Translations under genes and position numbers: made by a program
Shown: positions 20,898 to 32,312 of the stretch, piece after piece
Numbering within the stretch: the stretch's first letter is position 1
How the letters are laid out: every line of letters begins with the position of its first letter
The notes under the pieces: model-generated
Told to the model about the DNA's origin: nothing
The model's input: the letters and a program-made list of their open reading frames with translations, nothing else
The model's database searches: none
NCBI GenBank assembly: GCA_030765055.1
Contig: CM060953.1
Location: forward strand, 194,282,482 to 194,346,481
From: Mantis religiosa
Lineage: Eukaryota; Arthropoda; Insecta; Mantodea; Mantidae
DNA: 64,000 bases
Direction: 5' to 3'

Positions 20898-21467
20898 ATG
20901 CCATTTTTAAATGCTTATTTAAATGTCGGTGGCCTTTATTCTCTGTCAGAGTCACGCCCTCTTTTGCCTACATCCACATTCTTTGTTTGTTTTCCGTTCT
21001 TAAATTTTCAATTCAAGAAAAGAAAAATAAGGCTTTCAGACAAAATAGTTCCTAAAATGTTGCCAATATATCAGAGGCTGGCTTCTACAACATTACTAGA
21101 GAGGTGCAAAACAGGAAAAACACAGAATGCCAATGAATCTTTGCAACATGTCATATGGAATAAGTGCCCAAAGGAAGTTTTCATATCAAAACAAAAATTG
21201 GATCTTGCTGTTATTAAAATCATCAGTGAGTTTAACATGGGTAGTCTTAAGTCATTGGAGCTGCAGCGAAATATCAGAGGTGAAAGTGTAGTAGACTCAG
21301 CAAGGAAAACTTCAGTGCAGCGAGATCAGACTCGTATCCTGCAAAGCAAGAAGCGAAGTTGTGCAGAAGAAAAGCAACATCTAAAGAAGAAAAAGGTGGA
21401 AAAAGCAGCAACAGAGGAGAGGAAAAAGAAATCTGAGGGTCCAACCTATCAGCCTGGTGGATTTTAA
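20898..21467 (+). CDS. Mutator-like transposase C-terminal fragment
   Basis: A 189-codon frame. Residues about 43-125 read KIRLSDKIVPKMLPIYQRLA, KTGKTQNANESLQHVIWNKC and PKEVFISKQKLDLAVIKIIS, then EFNMGS. The block TQNxNESxxxxIWxxxPK is characteristic of a Mutator-like transposase domain (PF20700 type) common in insect genomes; this comes from memory of the family. The tail is lysine-rich (KKKKVEKAATEERKKK), perhaps nuclear-targeting. The first 40 residues look non-coding (T-rich), so the true coding probably begins near 21010, perhaps at a splice acceptor. No frameshift inside the conserved part. The N-terminal catalytic part is missing. Confidence 0.5.
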   Translation: MPFLNAYLNVGGLYSLSESRPLLPTSTFFVCFPFLNFQFKKRKIRLSDKIVPKMLPIYQRLASTTLLERCKTGKTQNANESLQHVIWNKCPKEVFISKQKLDLAVIKIISEFNMGSLKSLELQRNIRGESVVDSARKTSVQRDQTRILQSKKRSCAEEKQHLKKKKVEKAATEERKKKSEGPTYQPGGF

Positions 21468-22034
21468 TGTGAGTTATGGAATCAAATCTTTAAGCGCTGT
21501 TTTCTCAATGTTCATATTTTCAGCATTTTTCTTCCTGTAAAATGCTCCTTGCGATGCAGTTTTTGTACTACATTCATGAAATTTCCTACACAGGTTCAGA
21601 ATATCATGAGGAATGGAAATTGCCCTAGGTTTTATTGTGAAATGTATATAAGCATCTATTTTTAATCTTCAAACACAAAACTTACAGTTTTTTAGACAAA
21701 AAAAAAAGATTATTTGTAAATTAAAAATTTTTTGTGACCTAAACTAAAGGAGACACAGAAAAACCCAGAGCAATTTCAAAAAGTATGTGTATTATGAACA
21801 TAGGGTTAAAATATTAGACCAAAATTCAAAATATTTTGTCGCAAGGGACTTTTTTAGTGACGTAACAAAAAACATACAAAATTTATAATAATTTCTAAAC
21901 TGCTGAAGAAAAATGGTTTAAATTTAGGTTGTTACATGTTTACATTATACTACACCAATGGTGTAAATTTGAAAAAGCTAGCATTATTAGTTCAGAAATT
22001 AAAAATTTCAGTCATACATACCCTTAAACACTTA
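21468..22034. other. No gene recognised
   Basis: AT-rich, probably 3' flank of the Mutator-like fragment. Confidence 0.5.
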
Positions 22035-23027
22035 CGCCCGAGTTCACCAACAGATGTTTGATCTTAAGACGGCTGTTAGTTGTAACAAAAATTGCATTTC
22101 ACCAAGAATTAGCTTAACACCTGTTAAACTAACAAGCCATACTTCTCTTAAGTCCTTAGCAATTGAAAATAGTCAAGATGGCGGGCGTGAATGCAGCTGT
22201 TGACGTCGATTTGTTATATTTAAGTAAATGGCATTCGTAACAGAGTACGGCTTATGAGGAGAAATTATTTTGAGGAGCTATCAGAAAACATTTTCTGGGG
22301 AGGTAACAACTTGTTATGAAGGTTACGGAGGAAGTACAAGAGAGGTTAGAGCATGTATCGATAGGAATATACCGATCTCGCCTTTGCTTCAAGTATTAAT
22401 AACTTTGCGATTTTATAACTCACGGAATTATGTAAATAATACATTGTTCACCTCCCGTCTTGAAACGTTCAAGTCACTCGTCACTTGTCATTCTTCGCTC
22501 CTCGTTTTAAATTTACGTAATACTGAGTTAGAACATGCATCGAAAGGAATATGACGATCTCGCCTTTGCTTCAAGTATTAATAACTTTGCGATTTTATAA
22601 TTCACTGAATTATGTGGATAATACATTGTCCACTTCCCGTCTTGAAACGTTCAAGTCACTCGTCACTTCTGTCTGTGTCGCGTTTTAGATTTACGTAATA
22701 TTGACGAAGTTGCTTCGTACTTCTGATTGCGACATTTGCATTCGAATTAAAGTTATCTCCTATCTTTCTCTTATTTTGCAGAATACCCTTATATTGTTAT
22801 TAATTCAACTAACATTTTTTTTTCTCAGCTGATAAGAAATTTGTTCCAAGGCCTCTCTTCTGCTTTTGTTCACCCGCTATTTTCTCAGCTATGTGTAAAC
22901 GAAAATAAAAACAAAAGCGCAACGCAGTACGCTCATAAAATAAACCGATTCATTCACAACCTTCTATATCTGCAATATTAACAAGTCTCGCAGCGTTAAC
23001 ACATGTTTGTTAATATGGATTTAAGCG
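22035..23027 (+). mobile_element. PIF/Harbinger copy 1, right end lost
   Basis: The left end cgcccgagttcaccaacaga matches the terminus of the complete copy at 37770 and is preceded by TTA (22032-22034). The interior encodes ISPLLQVLITLRFYNSRNYV, a HARBI1-like N-terminal transposase segment, and this segment is present about twice in tandem (around 22340-22510 and 22530-22690). The right end stops near 23027 without the inverted repeat. Confidence 0.8.
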
Positions 23028-23780
23028 AACTTCTTTTGTCAGTATAATAAAAGCAAATGCTTATCTCGATTGAGTAAAGTAGATGCAGGAATCAGCTTTT
23101 GTAGGAACAGATGGATAAAGTATGAATAGAGAATGTAATATGAGAGCCTATAAACTGCCGTTGGTAGTTCGCTGCCATATAAATAACTTGTATGCGTACG
23201 GCAAGCACTTTAACTGACAAAAACTGCGATATAAAGACCATAAAGAGTTACCTTCTGACAAAAAAAACCTCCGGACACATACAGGAACAAGACTGATGAT
23301 GTCATTTACTTTCAAAATGAAATCCCATTCTGGTCTCCAGAGCGAGAGGTCCTCTCAAAGGGATGCTGGATATATAAGTTACCTCCCTCTCCGCTCTCGT
23401 CCCCGCTATTGATTACATTTTTGTCCCAGCAGAGACCTGCGGTGGTGGTTGGACTTCTAGAACCGTCATTCGCTAGTGCTTAAAGGGAAACTAAATGTCG
23501 AAAAGTACTCTTCTTACTCCTGTACAGGCCATAACAAACTCTGCTCACATGAAAGTCATGACAGGGGTGCAGTAATGGACGGTGGGACGTGATTACCTCG
23601 AGTTCCAGCAATCGGGGAACGGTGCGGTGAACAGAGGATCAGGAATAGGGAAGTGGTAAGGGCAATCCCAAATTCTGGTACAAATTCGAGGAAGAACAAG
23701 ACACGAAATGAAGCTAAAATTAATGAAACAAAAAGTCCTGAAGGGGCAAGGTAGTGAAATAAACCAAATCTTAAATGCAT
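23028..23780. other. No gene recognised
   Basis: No supported feature before the 108 bp array begins. Confidence 0.5.
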
Positions 23781-23784
23781 TTCA

Positions 23785-25012
23785 GAATAACGGAAATCCT
23801 CCACCGTTAAGTCATATCGGACGATGAATGAAATGATGTTCAAGTAAGTACAGGGTACATAGAGCTTAGAGCTACCAGACATTCATCTTTCAGGATAAGG
23901 GAAATCCTCCAACGTTAAGTCACATCGGACGACGAATGAAATGATGTTCAAATGAGTACAGGGTACATAGAGCTTAGCGTTACCAGACATTCATCTTTCA
24001 GGATAAGAGTAAACCTCCAACGTTAAGTCATATCGGCCGATGAGTGAAATGATGTTCAAATGAGTACAGAGTACATAGAGCATAGAGTTACCGGACATTC
24101 ATCTTTCAGGATAAGAGAAAACCTCCAACGTTAAGTCATATCAGACGATGAATGAAACGATGTTCAAATAAGTACAGGGTACATAGAGCTTAGAGTTACC
24201 AGTCATTCATCTTTAAGGATAAGAGAAAACCTCCGACGTTAAGTCATATCGGACGATGAATAAAATGATGTTCAAATAAGTACACAGTACATAGAGCTTA
24301 GAGTTACCAGACATTCATCTTTCAGGATAAGTGAAAACCTCCAACGTTAAGTCATATCGGACGATGAATGAAATGATGTTCAAATGAGTTCAGAGTACAT
24401 AGAGCATAGAGTTATCAGATATTCATCTTTCAGGATAAGAGAAAACCTCCAACGTTAAGTCATATCGGACGATGAATGAAATGATGTTCAAATGAGTACA
24501 GGGTACATAGAGCTTAGAGTTACCAGATATTCATCTTTCAGGATAAGAGAAAACCTCCAACGTTAAGTCATATCGGACGATGAATGAAATGATGTTCAAA
24601 TGAGTACAGGGTACATAGAGCTTAGAGTTATCAGACATTCATCTTTCAGGATAAGTGAAAACCTCCAAAGTTAAGTCATATCGGACGATGAATGAAATGA
24701 TGTTCAAATGAGTACAGGATACATAGAGCTTATAGTTACTAGACATTCATCTTTCAGGATAAGAGAAAACCTCCAACGTTAAGTCATATCGGACGATGAA
24801 TGAAATGATGTTCAAATGAGTACAGGGTACATAGAGCTTAGAGCTACCAGACATTCATCTTTCAGGATAAGAGAAAACCTCCAACGTTAAGTCATATCGG
24901 ACGGTGAATGAAATGATGTTCAAATGAGTACAGGGTACATAGAGCTTAGAGTTACCAGACATTCATCTTTCAGGATAAGGGAAAAGCTCCAGTGTTAAGT
25001 CTTATCAGACGA
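23785..25012 (-). repeat. 108 bp satellite array A, derived from the SINE1 3' tail
   Basis: About eleven units with a period of about 108 bp (landmark cctccaacgttaagtcatat at roughly 23796, 23907, 24016 and so on to 24987). Each unit is the SINE1 segment from the cctccaacg end to caggataagggaaaac. No SINE1 head is visible at either edge; the right edge runs into a (TTA)n microsatellite. Confidence 0.95.
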
Positions 25013-25043
25013 TGAAGGATAGAGACGTACTTTGGATCACGTT

Positions 25044-25250
<207 letters not shown>

Positions 25251-25632
25251 GCTATTATTACTGAAGCCGGCTTGGTAGATGAAGGCTCGCCACACAGAAC
25301 AGCCTGCGGTGGTACAAGAGCGGTATGAACCCTTGGGAATGGGGTTGTGGCAGAGAGGCACTGAATATTTTAGTTCCCACTCGCTACAGCTCTTGAGATA
25401 TGTCATGTAACGTAAAGTGGAACAGTTTGCACCTTCGTATCTTTTGGCAACGTGCCCCAACTTCTAATCCACATGACACGCGCTTTCTGATATTAATGGC
25501 ATGCCACTGTAACTTGCAATCCAAAAAATCGGATAGGGAAGGGAAGCCTTCTCCATCAATAAACCTCAATACTGCTCATTATTTCCTTAGTTTTGCAAGA
25601 AGGTTAACTGTGAATACAAGAAGCTGTTTAAG
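25251..25632. other. No gene recognised
   Basis: No supported feature. Confidence 0.5.
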
Positions 25633-25644
25633 ATCTTGTCATTA

Positions 25645-26464
25645 ATACAATTTTGAGTCGAACTAATACTCAATGCTCCATTTATTGCTAGTATTTACCT
25701 AGAACGCGTTTCGTTAGGGTCTTCCTAACATCATCAGCTGTTGTCGACTAATGGATGCCTGTTCAGTGAACTCCTCGGAGGTGATAGGTGCGTCTCTGTC
25801 GGTATCTTGATGAACTTGAAATTGGGGTTGTCTTCAAAGGTAGTATCGAAATTAAACAATTTACCCTCATATTTCTTTATAAAGATTTTTTCCCACGTGG
25901 TTAATGCAGCTGGACCTTGGACACTTTTTAGTAAGTGAATTTCTCGTTCTATGTCATGATTTTCCTTCCAAAAATGGTACGCTACCGCCGATTTATCTAT
26001 TTCTTTATTCCTTATGTTCCTAAAGTGCTCTTTAAGCCTAATGTTCACGTTCCTTTTTGTTTTTCCAATGTAGAATTTGTCACAGTCCTTGCAATTTATC
26101 CGGTACACTCCTGATTTTCTGTCTGTGGGTATCTCCTTTGTATTATGTGATTTCAAAAGGTGTTGTACACTAAATTTGTTCTGTGGGGCCAAAGTAATAT
26201 TGCGTTCTTTGAAAACTTTTTGGAAAAGGTGTGTAGCTCTGGGATGATACGTAAATTTTCTGTATGAGGTTTCATTGCTAATTGGGGAGAGAGTAGTAAC
26301 TTGTTTGCATCTTAGTTGTCTTTTGAATTTATCTATTTTCTTGTTGACCAATTCAGCACTGTATCCATTGTATTCTGCAATGTGAATGATGTTCTTGTAC
26401 TCTTTGTTATATTCTATCTTGTTTAAAGGTACATTAACAAACAAGTAACTAAAAAAGGAGATAC
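25645..26464 (-). mobile_element. Penelope-like element 2, left (minus) copy
   Basis: About 240 codons are open from near 26450 to 25734. They hold the connector after the RT (VPLNKIEYNKEYKNIIHIAE, YNGYSAELVNKKIDKFKRQL), then a GIY-YIG endonuclease domain (KSGVYRINCKDCDKFYIGKT, KRNVNIRLKEHFRNIRNKEI), then a C-terminal tail (TTWEKIFIKKYEGKLFNFDT) and a stop. Conserved GVY, YIG and R/E residues are retained. The RT is absent, so the copy is 5' truncated, but this part has no frameshift and looks young. The 3' UTR extends to 25645. The first residues from 26516 overlap the right copy and are not native sequence. Confidence 0.9.
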
Positions 26465-26989
26465 CCACAGGCAGAAAATCAGGAGTGTACCGGATAAATT
26501 GCAAGGACTGTGACAAATTCTACATTGGAAAAACATAAAGGAACGTGAACATTAGGCTTAAAGAGCACTTTAGGAACATAAGGAATAAAGAAATAGATAA
26601 ATCGGCGGTAGCGTACCATTTTTGGAAGGAAAATCATGACATAGAACGAGAAATTCACTTACTAAAAAGTGTCCAAGGTCCAGCTGCATTAACCACGTGG
26701 GAAAAAATCTTTATAAATAAATATGAAAGTAAATTGTTTAATTTCGATACTACCTTTGAAGACAACCCCAATTTCAAGTTCATCAAGATACCGACAGAGA
26801 CGCACCTACCACCTCCGAGGAGTTCACTGAACCGGCATCCATTAGTCGACAACAGCTGATGATGTTAGGAAGACCCTAACGAAACGCGTTCTAGGTAAAT
26901 ACTAGCAATAAATGGAGCATTGAGTATTAGTTCGACTCAAAATTGTATTAATTTTGTGCTTCATTGTATCATAGTCCTTAAACAACAGA
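26465..26989 (+). mobile_element. Penelope-like element 2, right (plus) copy, head to head
   Basis: Nearly identical in inverted orientation to the left copy from the GIY-YIG domain onward (SGVYRINCKDCDKFYIGK). One difference creates a stop (aaaacataaagg, T then stop) at about 26537. The C-terminus matches through HPLVDNS. The pair is bounded by atcttgtcatta at 25633-25644 and 26990-27001, a 12 bp target duplication for the dimer as a whole. The right copy has about 45 extra 3' bases before the duplicate. Confidence 0.88.
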
Positions 26990-27001
26990 ATCTTGTCATT
27001 A

Positions 27002-27435
27002 GTTGATGACCTTAGTGAGTTCGAAAGAAGTGCATGTTTTCATCACAGACAACATCTTGTGTTACACTTACAGAGTTTCTCTACTCAGCTCTATTATGTG
27101 TGTCAAATGGTAAGGTGCTTGTCCTTGAGCGCTACTACAGTGTGATTTTTAAAAGAAGATACCTGAAGGTCATCAGGCAAGGGACACAAAGGGTAAGAAA
27201 GGAAGGTCGTTGCCATGGTAACGTAAACGAAGTTTGCCAGACAGGATACATTGGTGAAGTGGGTGACAACACTCCCCCTCGCCCTAATTGGCTAATGCTT
27301 TCGCGTCATAGGCCATAGGCGGTGCCTTCCCGTCACATTTAAACCTGCAGTAAATGTCGTAATAATTGCCGGGAAGATAAAATCATACAAAAATCATACA
27401 AATAAGGATATGAAGGCATGCAAAAATACAAGTTT
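27002..27435. other. No gene recognised
   Basis: No supported feature. Confidence 0.5.
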
Positions 27436-27439
27436 ATAA

Positions 27440-28144
27440 TGAACTGAGCAAATTGAAACAGAATGACTGAGCAATGAAAATGAAAGAGTTTATAATGAAA
27501 GGCCTTTGGCCTTTTCCACTGGAATTTTTTAAACCAGCACACATACCTTTCAAAAATGCTTGTCTTTCAGTCTTAAAAGTCGTGTCACACCATACTTTAC
27601 TTTTCGTGTGTTCTTCGTGTATATCTTGCGATTTGTATCTCGGTGCAGTGTGGTTATCCTTAAATAGCGTCTTCGCCACACAGCAATATCGCCTCTGTCT
27701 TTTATCTCATTTTTCTTGCCTCTTTTTTCATTCACAAACCCCAGCTGTATAAGCAATCTGCTGAAATTTGGTAAATCTTCATCCTGATTTACAGCAGACG
27801 AAATGTTACTTATGTTAGGGAGTTCGTTTCTAAAGAAACACTATACACATGACGACGCACAACACTTTTCACGTATTTTCTCCGAGCACGCACTTTTGTT
27901 TATTCCTGCTTTTGCCTGGAGTGGTAAGTTTTCCAGTTTCCTCAGTTTCATGTCGCGATGTTCCTACGGATCTAACACCCACACCTGTAAGTTCAGAGCA
28001 CAGCTGTTCGACTTCTCTCACTGACAAAGACGGATACTTCTCTGTGAGTGCATTAAACACATGCAACACAATTCCTTTTTCGCCTGTTTGTAAATAATTA
28101 TCCTTGCGATACTTCAGCGAAAAACTGGCGGTAGACTCTGCCAT
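27440..28144 (-). pseudogene. Decayed DDE transposase (IS630/Tc1-mariner-like, family D)
   Basis: The minus strand begins MAESTASFSLKYRKDNYLQT, then GEKGIVLHVFNALTEKYPSL and a helix-turn-helix-like block (QLCSELTGVGVRSVGTSRHE, GKLTTPGK), the N-terminal region of a common insect DDE transposase. After frameshifts it continues IAVWRRRYLRIT and, near 27590-27480, HTKSKVWCDTTFKTERQAFL and GLKNSSGKGQRPF. These are the segments around and after the first catalytic Asp (usual YLDETW...HT). The middle linker is deleted and the first Asp is not recognisable. Second and third catalytic motifs are not seen. Related remnants are at 41.3-42.5 kb. Confidence 0.72.
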
Positions 28145-28620
28145 TATACACGCGCAATAAACGATCAATAAAATAATTTAGCTCCCGCACTCTCGAACGG
28201 CGATATATGACTAATCCAGTTCAAAACAAGGTCAGTGATAAAAGTCATATAAACAAATATGTCATCACTACCGCTAAATCACGTGATATCGTGTCATGTG
28301 CTTGAGAGCAATGGAACCTCCTCTTTACTTCGTTTAAGAATTAACATGCATTTCAGATAAATCAACTCTGTTGCGTAATATATTTCATTAAAACAGTTAC
28401 GAAAATATAAATTTGACAATTCTCTTCCAACATATAAAGATATATCACCATGTTAAATAACGGACCTATTTTTATCGCACAAGTCTGTACTGCAATAGCA
28501 GCCAATGAGATGTGATAAGGTCACGTGACCGTTAAGAGATACGGGACAAGCTTATGTGAAACAAGGATTAGTTGCGCTGTGTATTATTAGCCTACTTTGT
28601 CAAAACATAATTAAAATACG
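28145..28620. other. No gene recognised (between divergent transposase starts)
   Basis: About 480 bp separate the minus-strand start at 28144 from the plus-strand start at 28626. No clear inverted repeat was identified. Confidence 0.45.
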
Positions 28621-28625
28621 TTGTT

Positions 28626-28907
28626 ATGGAAGCAAGACGTAGTGGCGGTAGGATTATAGGTAGACCGAGGAATCATGGCCCAAAACAAAGATCAGTTTAC
28701 GGTCGGGGTGTTACATTGTATAGTCAAGCTAGAGAATTTGTCTGTTCTCTTAGAGAATTCTTGTTAGAGAAGACGAGAGTTTGCTCCTTATCAATGAACA
28801 GCTTATTCCTTTTATCCAAAAGCGACAGTCACATGTCAGTAGATATGCTTGCACGTAAAAGAATTCCTGTGGGTCAAAATTCCGGCATATCGGCGGCGTT
28901 GATATGA
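28626..28907 (+). CDS. Possible N-terminal fragment of a family D-type transposase
   Basis: A 93-codon frame: MEARRSGGRIIGRPRNHGPK, then YSQAREFVCSLREFLLEKTR, which resembles the first helix-rich block of the same transposase group (S.ARE.V.sl..F.e.). The rest has no resemblance I recognise. It could equally be a random frame. Confidence 0.3.
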   Translation: MEARRSGGRIIGRPRNHGPKQRSVYGRGVTLYSQAREFVCSLREFLLEKTRVCSLSMNSLFLLSKSDSHMSVDMLARKRIPVGQNSGISAALI

Positions 28908-29780
28908 ACATGTCAATTAACAATATCGTTAATAATAGTATATTGCGATATTAATGTATACGGAACGAGGAAAGGTTTGAAAAAACGAGGCGCTTGCACA
29001 GAGTTCCTTCAATTGTCGAAATTCCGTTAAGCTTACCACATGTGTGTTGTACATTATTTTTGCACTATGTGTATTTATATCAATCTGAATTTTGATAGTA
29101 AAGATATTAGCTGAAATATTAATAAATGTAACTGAAGGTAAATGTTAGATTTTAGAACGTGCATCGCGTGTATGTATTTCTATGGAGAAATACTTACCGT
29201 ACTGTGCGGAAATGTTAACTTACGATACATAGCAACAATAACGGTAAGTATGGAATATTAGTTACATAGTACAAACAATTATTTAAAAGAACTCACATAT
29301 GTGAAGACGCTACAACTCAGTGAATGTGTGAACAACTTATTTCTGTTTTTAAAGTAGACTAATGCAGATTAACTGTGCATAATTTTCTTGAGGTGAGATA
29401 ACTCGAACCCTTGTTTATGTTTCAGTGTTGAGATGATAAAGAAAGGGAATCTTGTGGGCAACATTGCACTACGCACGTAGAGAAACAAATGACCTTCGCG
29501 TATATTCTTTTAAAAATCAGACTGTAGGTGAGCAACGAATCGGAGTACTGCGCTGTGTCGTATTGCATTCCCCCTACGTGGTGTTTGACGAGCGCGAAAC
29601 TAATCAATTTCTAATAAATCCTATTTGCAAAAATTCAGTTTTTGCCAAAACTGATCCACATGGAAGATAGAGTAATGTAACTAACATAACCGTAAAACCG
29701 CATACTTTTATCTCAAACAGTTTTCCTAATACCAGTATATAACAATGCATTGCGACGTAAGTAGTGTAATGAATATCATT
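28908..29780. other. No gene recognised
   Basis: AT-rich, no supported feature. Confidence 0.5.
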
Positions 29781-29789
29781 ATTAGGGGG

Positions 29790-29930
29790 CGGATTTATAG
29801 GCACTAAAATGTGTGAAATAGGCATCAAAAAGACACTAAAAATGAGCAAAATAGGCACTTATATAGGCACTAAAAATTTGCTAAAAAAACCTTAGAAATA
29901 CCAATGCACTAAAATGCACTATAACAAAAT
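29790..29930. repeat. Imperfect short repeats of aggcactaaaa type
   Basis: The words taggcactaaaa, aggcatcaaaaagacactaaaa and taggcacttatataggcac recur over about 120 bp. This is degenerate low-order repetition; element identity unknown. Confidence 0.6.
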
Positions 29931-30084
29931 GACAATCAAGGCAACATATGCTGCAAATAATTCGCTAAACACATACTATTTTGTGGTTCCCTATGCTAAA
30001 TAGTTCTGCATTTATTCCAAATTTCATAAATGACTCCATAGCAAGTTAAAATAACAGAAACTGTCGTATAATTAAAATAAATAT

Positions 30085-30490
30085 AAATCCACTTCACTAA
30101 GGAACAACCATAATGTGCAGAAAGGTGTGGAGTAATTAACTATGTCCAAAAACAAAAACGTGGGTTGGGGGGGGGGGGCTTAAGGGTGAAAATTGAAATA
30201 TCTGAAGCTTTTCTTAGATTTGCTTCAAATTTATACCATTTATTTTTGTGATCGATCAAGAATTGAATAATACCAAGTTTCAGCTTTCTAGTTACATTAG
30301 TTTCTGAGGAATTAAGAGTTTATGTCTGAATTACAGGCGATTTTCACTAAGTAAGAACCATAATGTGCAGAAAGGTGTGAAGTATTTAACTATGTCCAAA
30401 AACAAAAACATGGGTTTGATGGCGACTTAAGGGTAAAAATTGAAATATCTGAAGCTTTTTTTTAGATTCGTTTCAAATTTATACCATTTA
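30085..30490. repeat. Direct duplication of about 150 bp
   Basis: The block starting ttcactaaggaacaaccata (about 30092-30250) recurs at about 30346-30490, with taatgtgcagaaaggtgtg and attgaaatatctgaagctt in both. The first copy has a G run (about 30168-30178) that is absent in the second. Confidence 0.85.
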
Positions 30491-30492
30491 TT

Positions 30493-30768
30493 ATTAGGCC
30501 TCCTGTAACATTGTATAGACCTCAACTGAAGATTTGTTGAGACGAAAGCAGAATTTCAAAGCCGCATATTGTTCCTCGCGTGTTACCTCCATTACAGCGG
30601 TAGACGATATCGAACATGTCTGAACTTGCCTAGTTCTCACAGGCGGGAACAAGGAGTACCAACAATGAAACTACTACGGCGTGTTTGTTTCACATTAAAC
30701 TAACAGAATATAATAAGATTGAATTTTAGTGCGGAAAATTATGATTATTATTTATTGGACAGCCCTCA
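30493..30768 (-). pseudogene. Mariner II 5' end fragment
   Basis: The right terminus, reverse-complemented, is tgagggctgtccaataaat, matching the mariner II ends at 57953 and 58551, with TA at 30769-30770. The minus strand has the 5' UTR and codons for MEVTREEQYAALKFCFRLNK and SSVEVYTMLQEA before truncation near 30493. Confidence 0.85.
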
Positions 30769-30770
30769 TA

Positions 30771-31790
30771 CAATATGCAATAACCTTTTCTGTGGCACAT
30801 ATATGTAATTTCCGAAATGATTCCACTTAAATATTTGATATTTTTAAGTGTCCTGATATGGAACTTCAAGGACAACATATAGCTACCCGCTTTGTAAAGT
30901 TTCGAATGTTGCTTCAGCCACTTGTGTTCCCTTTTGCACCTACCAGGAAATAAAACACGGTCCTATACATTAGCACGAATGAGTTGAAAACAAGAGTATT
31001 TATAAAATTATACTGTGCAAGAAATGTATAAATAAACGATAAAGGCCGAGGACGTAATACGTAACACCTTTAAATCGATGCTAGTTCGGCACTTGACATT
31101 CTTCTATTCCTCACATGCAGACGCAGCTGCAAACAACTGAGTCATCACATCCGGTATAAAGAATTCCTTTAGAACGCAACAGACAACCAGGAAAAGTGCA
31201 ACATTATGACATATCTTCGACTGTGGAGTCATTATTACGTCACTGCTTTTCATCCCATTCATTGTCTTCAATTCCAATTCTTCCAATTCTACCTTAAGTT
31301 CATCTTTTTACGAGTACTTCTATTTCATTCACGTGATAGTGCATCTTTCTCCATTCCATTGGCCAATTTAATCAAATCATTGGAGCCACATTTCAACCTA
31401 TTTTGTTTTAAAGGTCACATTTCTACAAACAACCCATTGTTTGGCGTATGTCCATTTTATTTCTACAGAATTCAGATCTGGATATCACAGCGGAAGCCTT
31501 ATGGTTGCATGGTTATATTCTGACAATATTTGTCAATCATAAAGTTCTTTTGAGTTGACTTATTGGTTACAATTAAATCATACAATTTTGTTTTGGTGCT
31601 ATTTTCATCAAACGGGATAATGAATTGTAACCAAGAATACAGGAATAGGAAGGAGACAGAACAGAAAGAAGGTTAGAACTGTGCTCGCTATTCTATGGAT
31701 GAAGGTCACCGTTCAAGAATTATTGTCTCGGTATGTATAACTATTAGACTATTCGGAGACAACTGTGCCTTCAAGGCATTGTAGACATGG
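30771..31790. other. No gene recognised
   Basis: No supported feature; the short frames are not convincing. Confidence 0.5.
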
Positions 31791-31807
31791 CAAGGGTGGA
31801 AAATTGA

Positions 31808-32050
31808 AATGTGTAGTGTTTAACGCCCGCTTTTACTACATACGGCACCGCAGGCGGTGACACTGATGATGCATGAGATGAAGATGGAGCACCGGTGGAA
31901 TGAGATGGCGGGGGAAACCGGAGGTTCCGGAGAAAACCCACCCCAACGCCGTGTTGTCCAGCACAAATCTCACTTTGCGGTCGCCTGGGATCGAACCCGG
32001 GCCGCCTTGGAGAGAGCCAAGCGCTCTAACCACTGAGCCACGGCGTGGCC
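31808..32050 (-). mobile_element. SINE2, full-length reference copy
   Basis: On the minus strand it begins at 32050 with a tRNA-like head: A box tggctcagtggttagagcg, a paired anticodon-type arm (cttgg/ccaag) and B box gggttcgatcccagg. A non-tRNA body follows, ending tttaacactacacatt at 31808. Flanks share gcaagggtgga (about 31791 and 32052), a target duplication. It is uninterrupted at cgcaggcggtgaca, so it shows the empty site for the two insertions found in other SINE2 copies. Confidence 0.92.
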
Positions 32051-32312
32051 TGCAAGGGTGGATGTTTACAAGTTTGGAAAAGGGAGTATAATGAACATCT
32101 CTGCCTGGCCTTGTTAAGTCGACAGTTTTCGGATACACGTTCATTAAAAACCAGGCGTGAGCGCAAAATAAGGTCTGCAAGGCGCTGGAACCATGAAGAA
32201 CGCTATTGCGGGAGATCACGTAACACTGGCGTGTAGCTTGATTTCACCCCTTCAAATCCCCACGACGACGAACCTGTTACAACCATTAGTCTTGGCTGGG
32301 CAGCCGTTTGCG

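Noticed and set aside
23785..25012. CRISPR-like regular repeats
   Set aside because: The whole 108 bp unit repeats with no unique spacers, and the unit is SINE1 tail sequence in a eukaryotic context.
31206..31523. 105-codon plus-strand frame
   Set aside because: Hydrophobic, T-rich composition, no recognisable domain and no supporting context.
31808..32050. Functional tRNA gene in the SINE2 head
   Set aside because: It is joined to a repeated 170 bp body in all copies, with flanking duplications.
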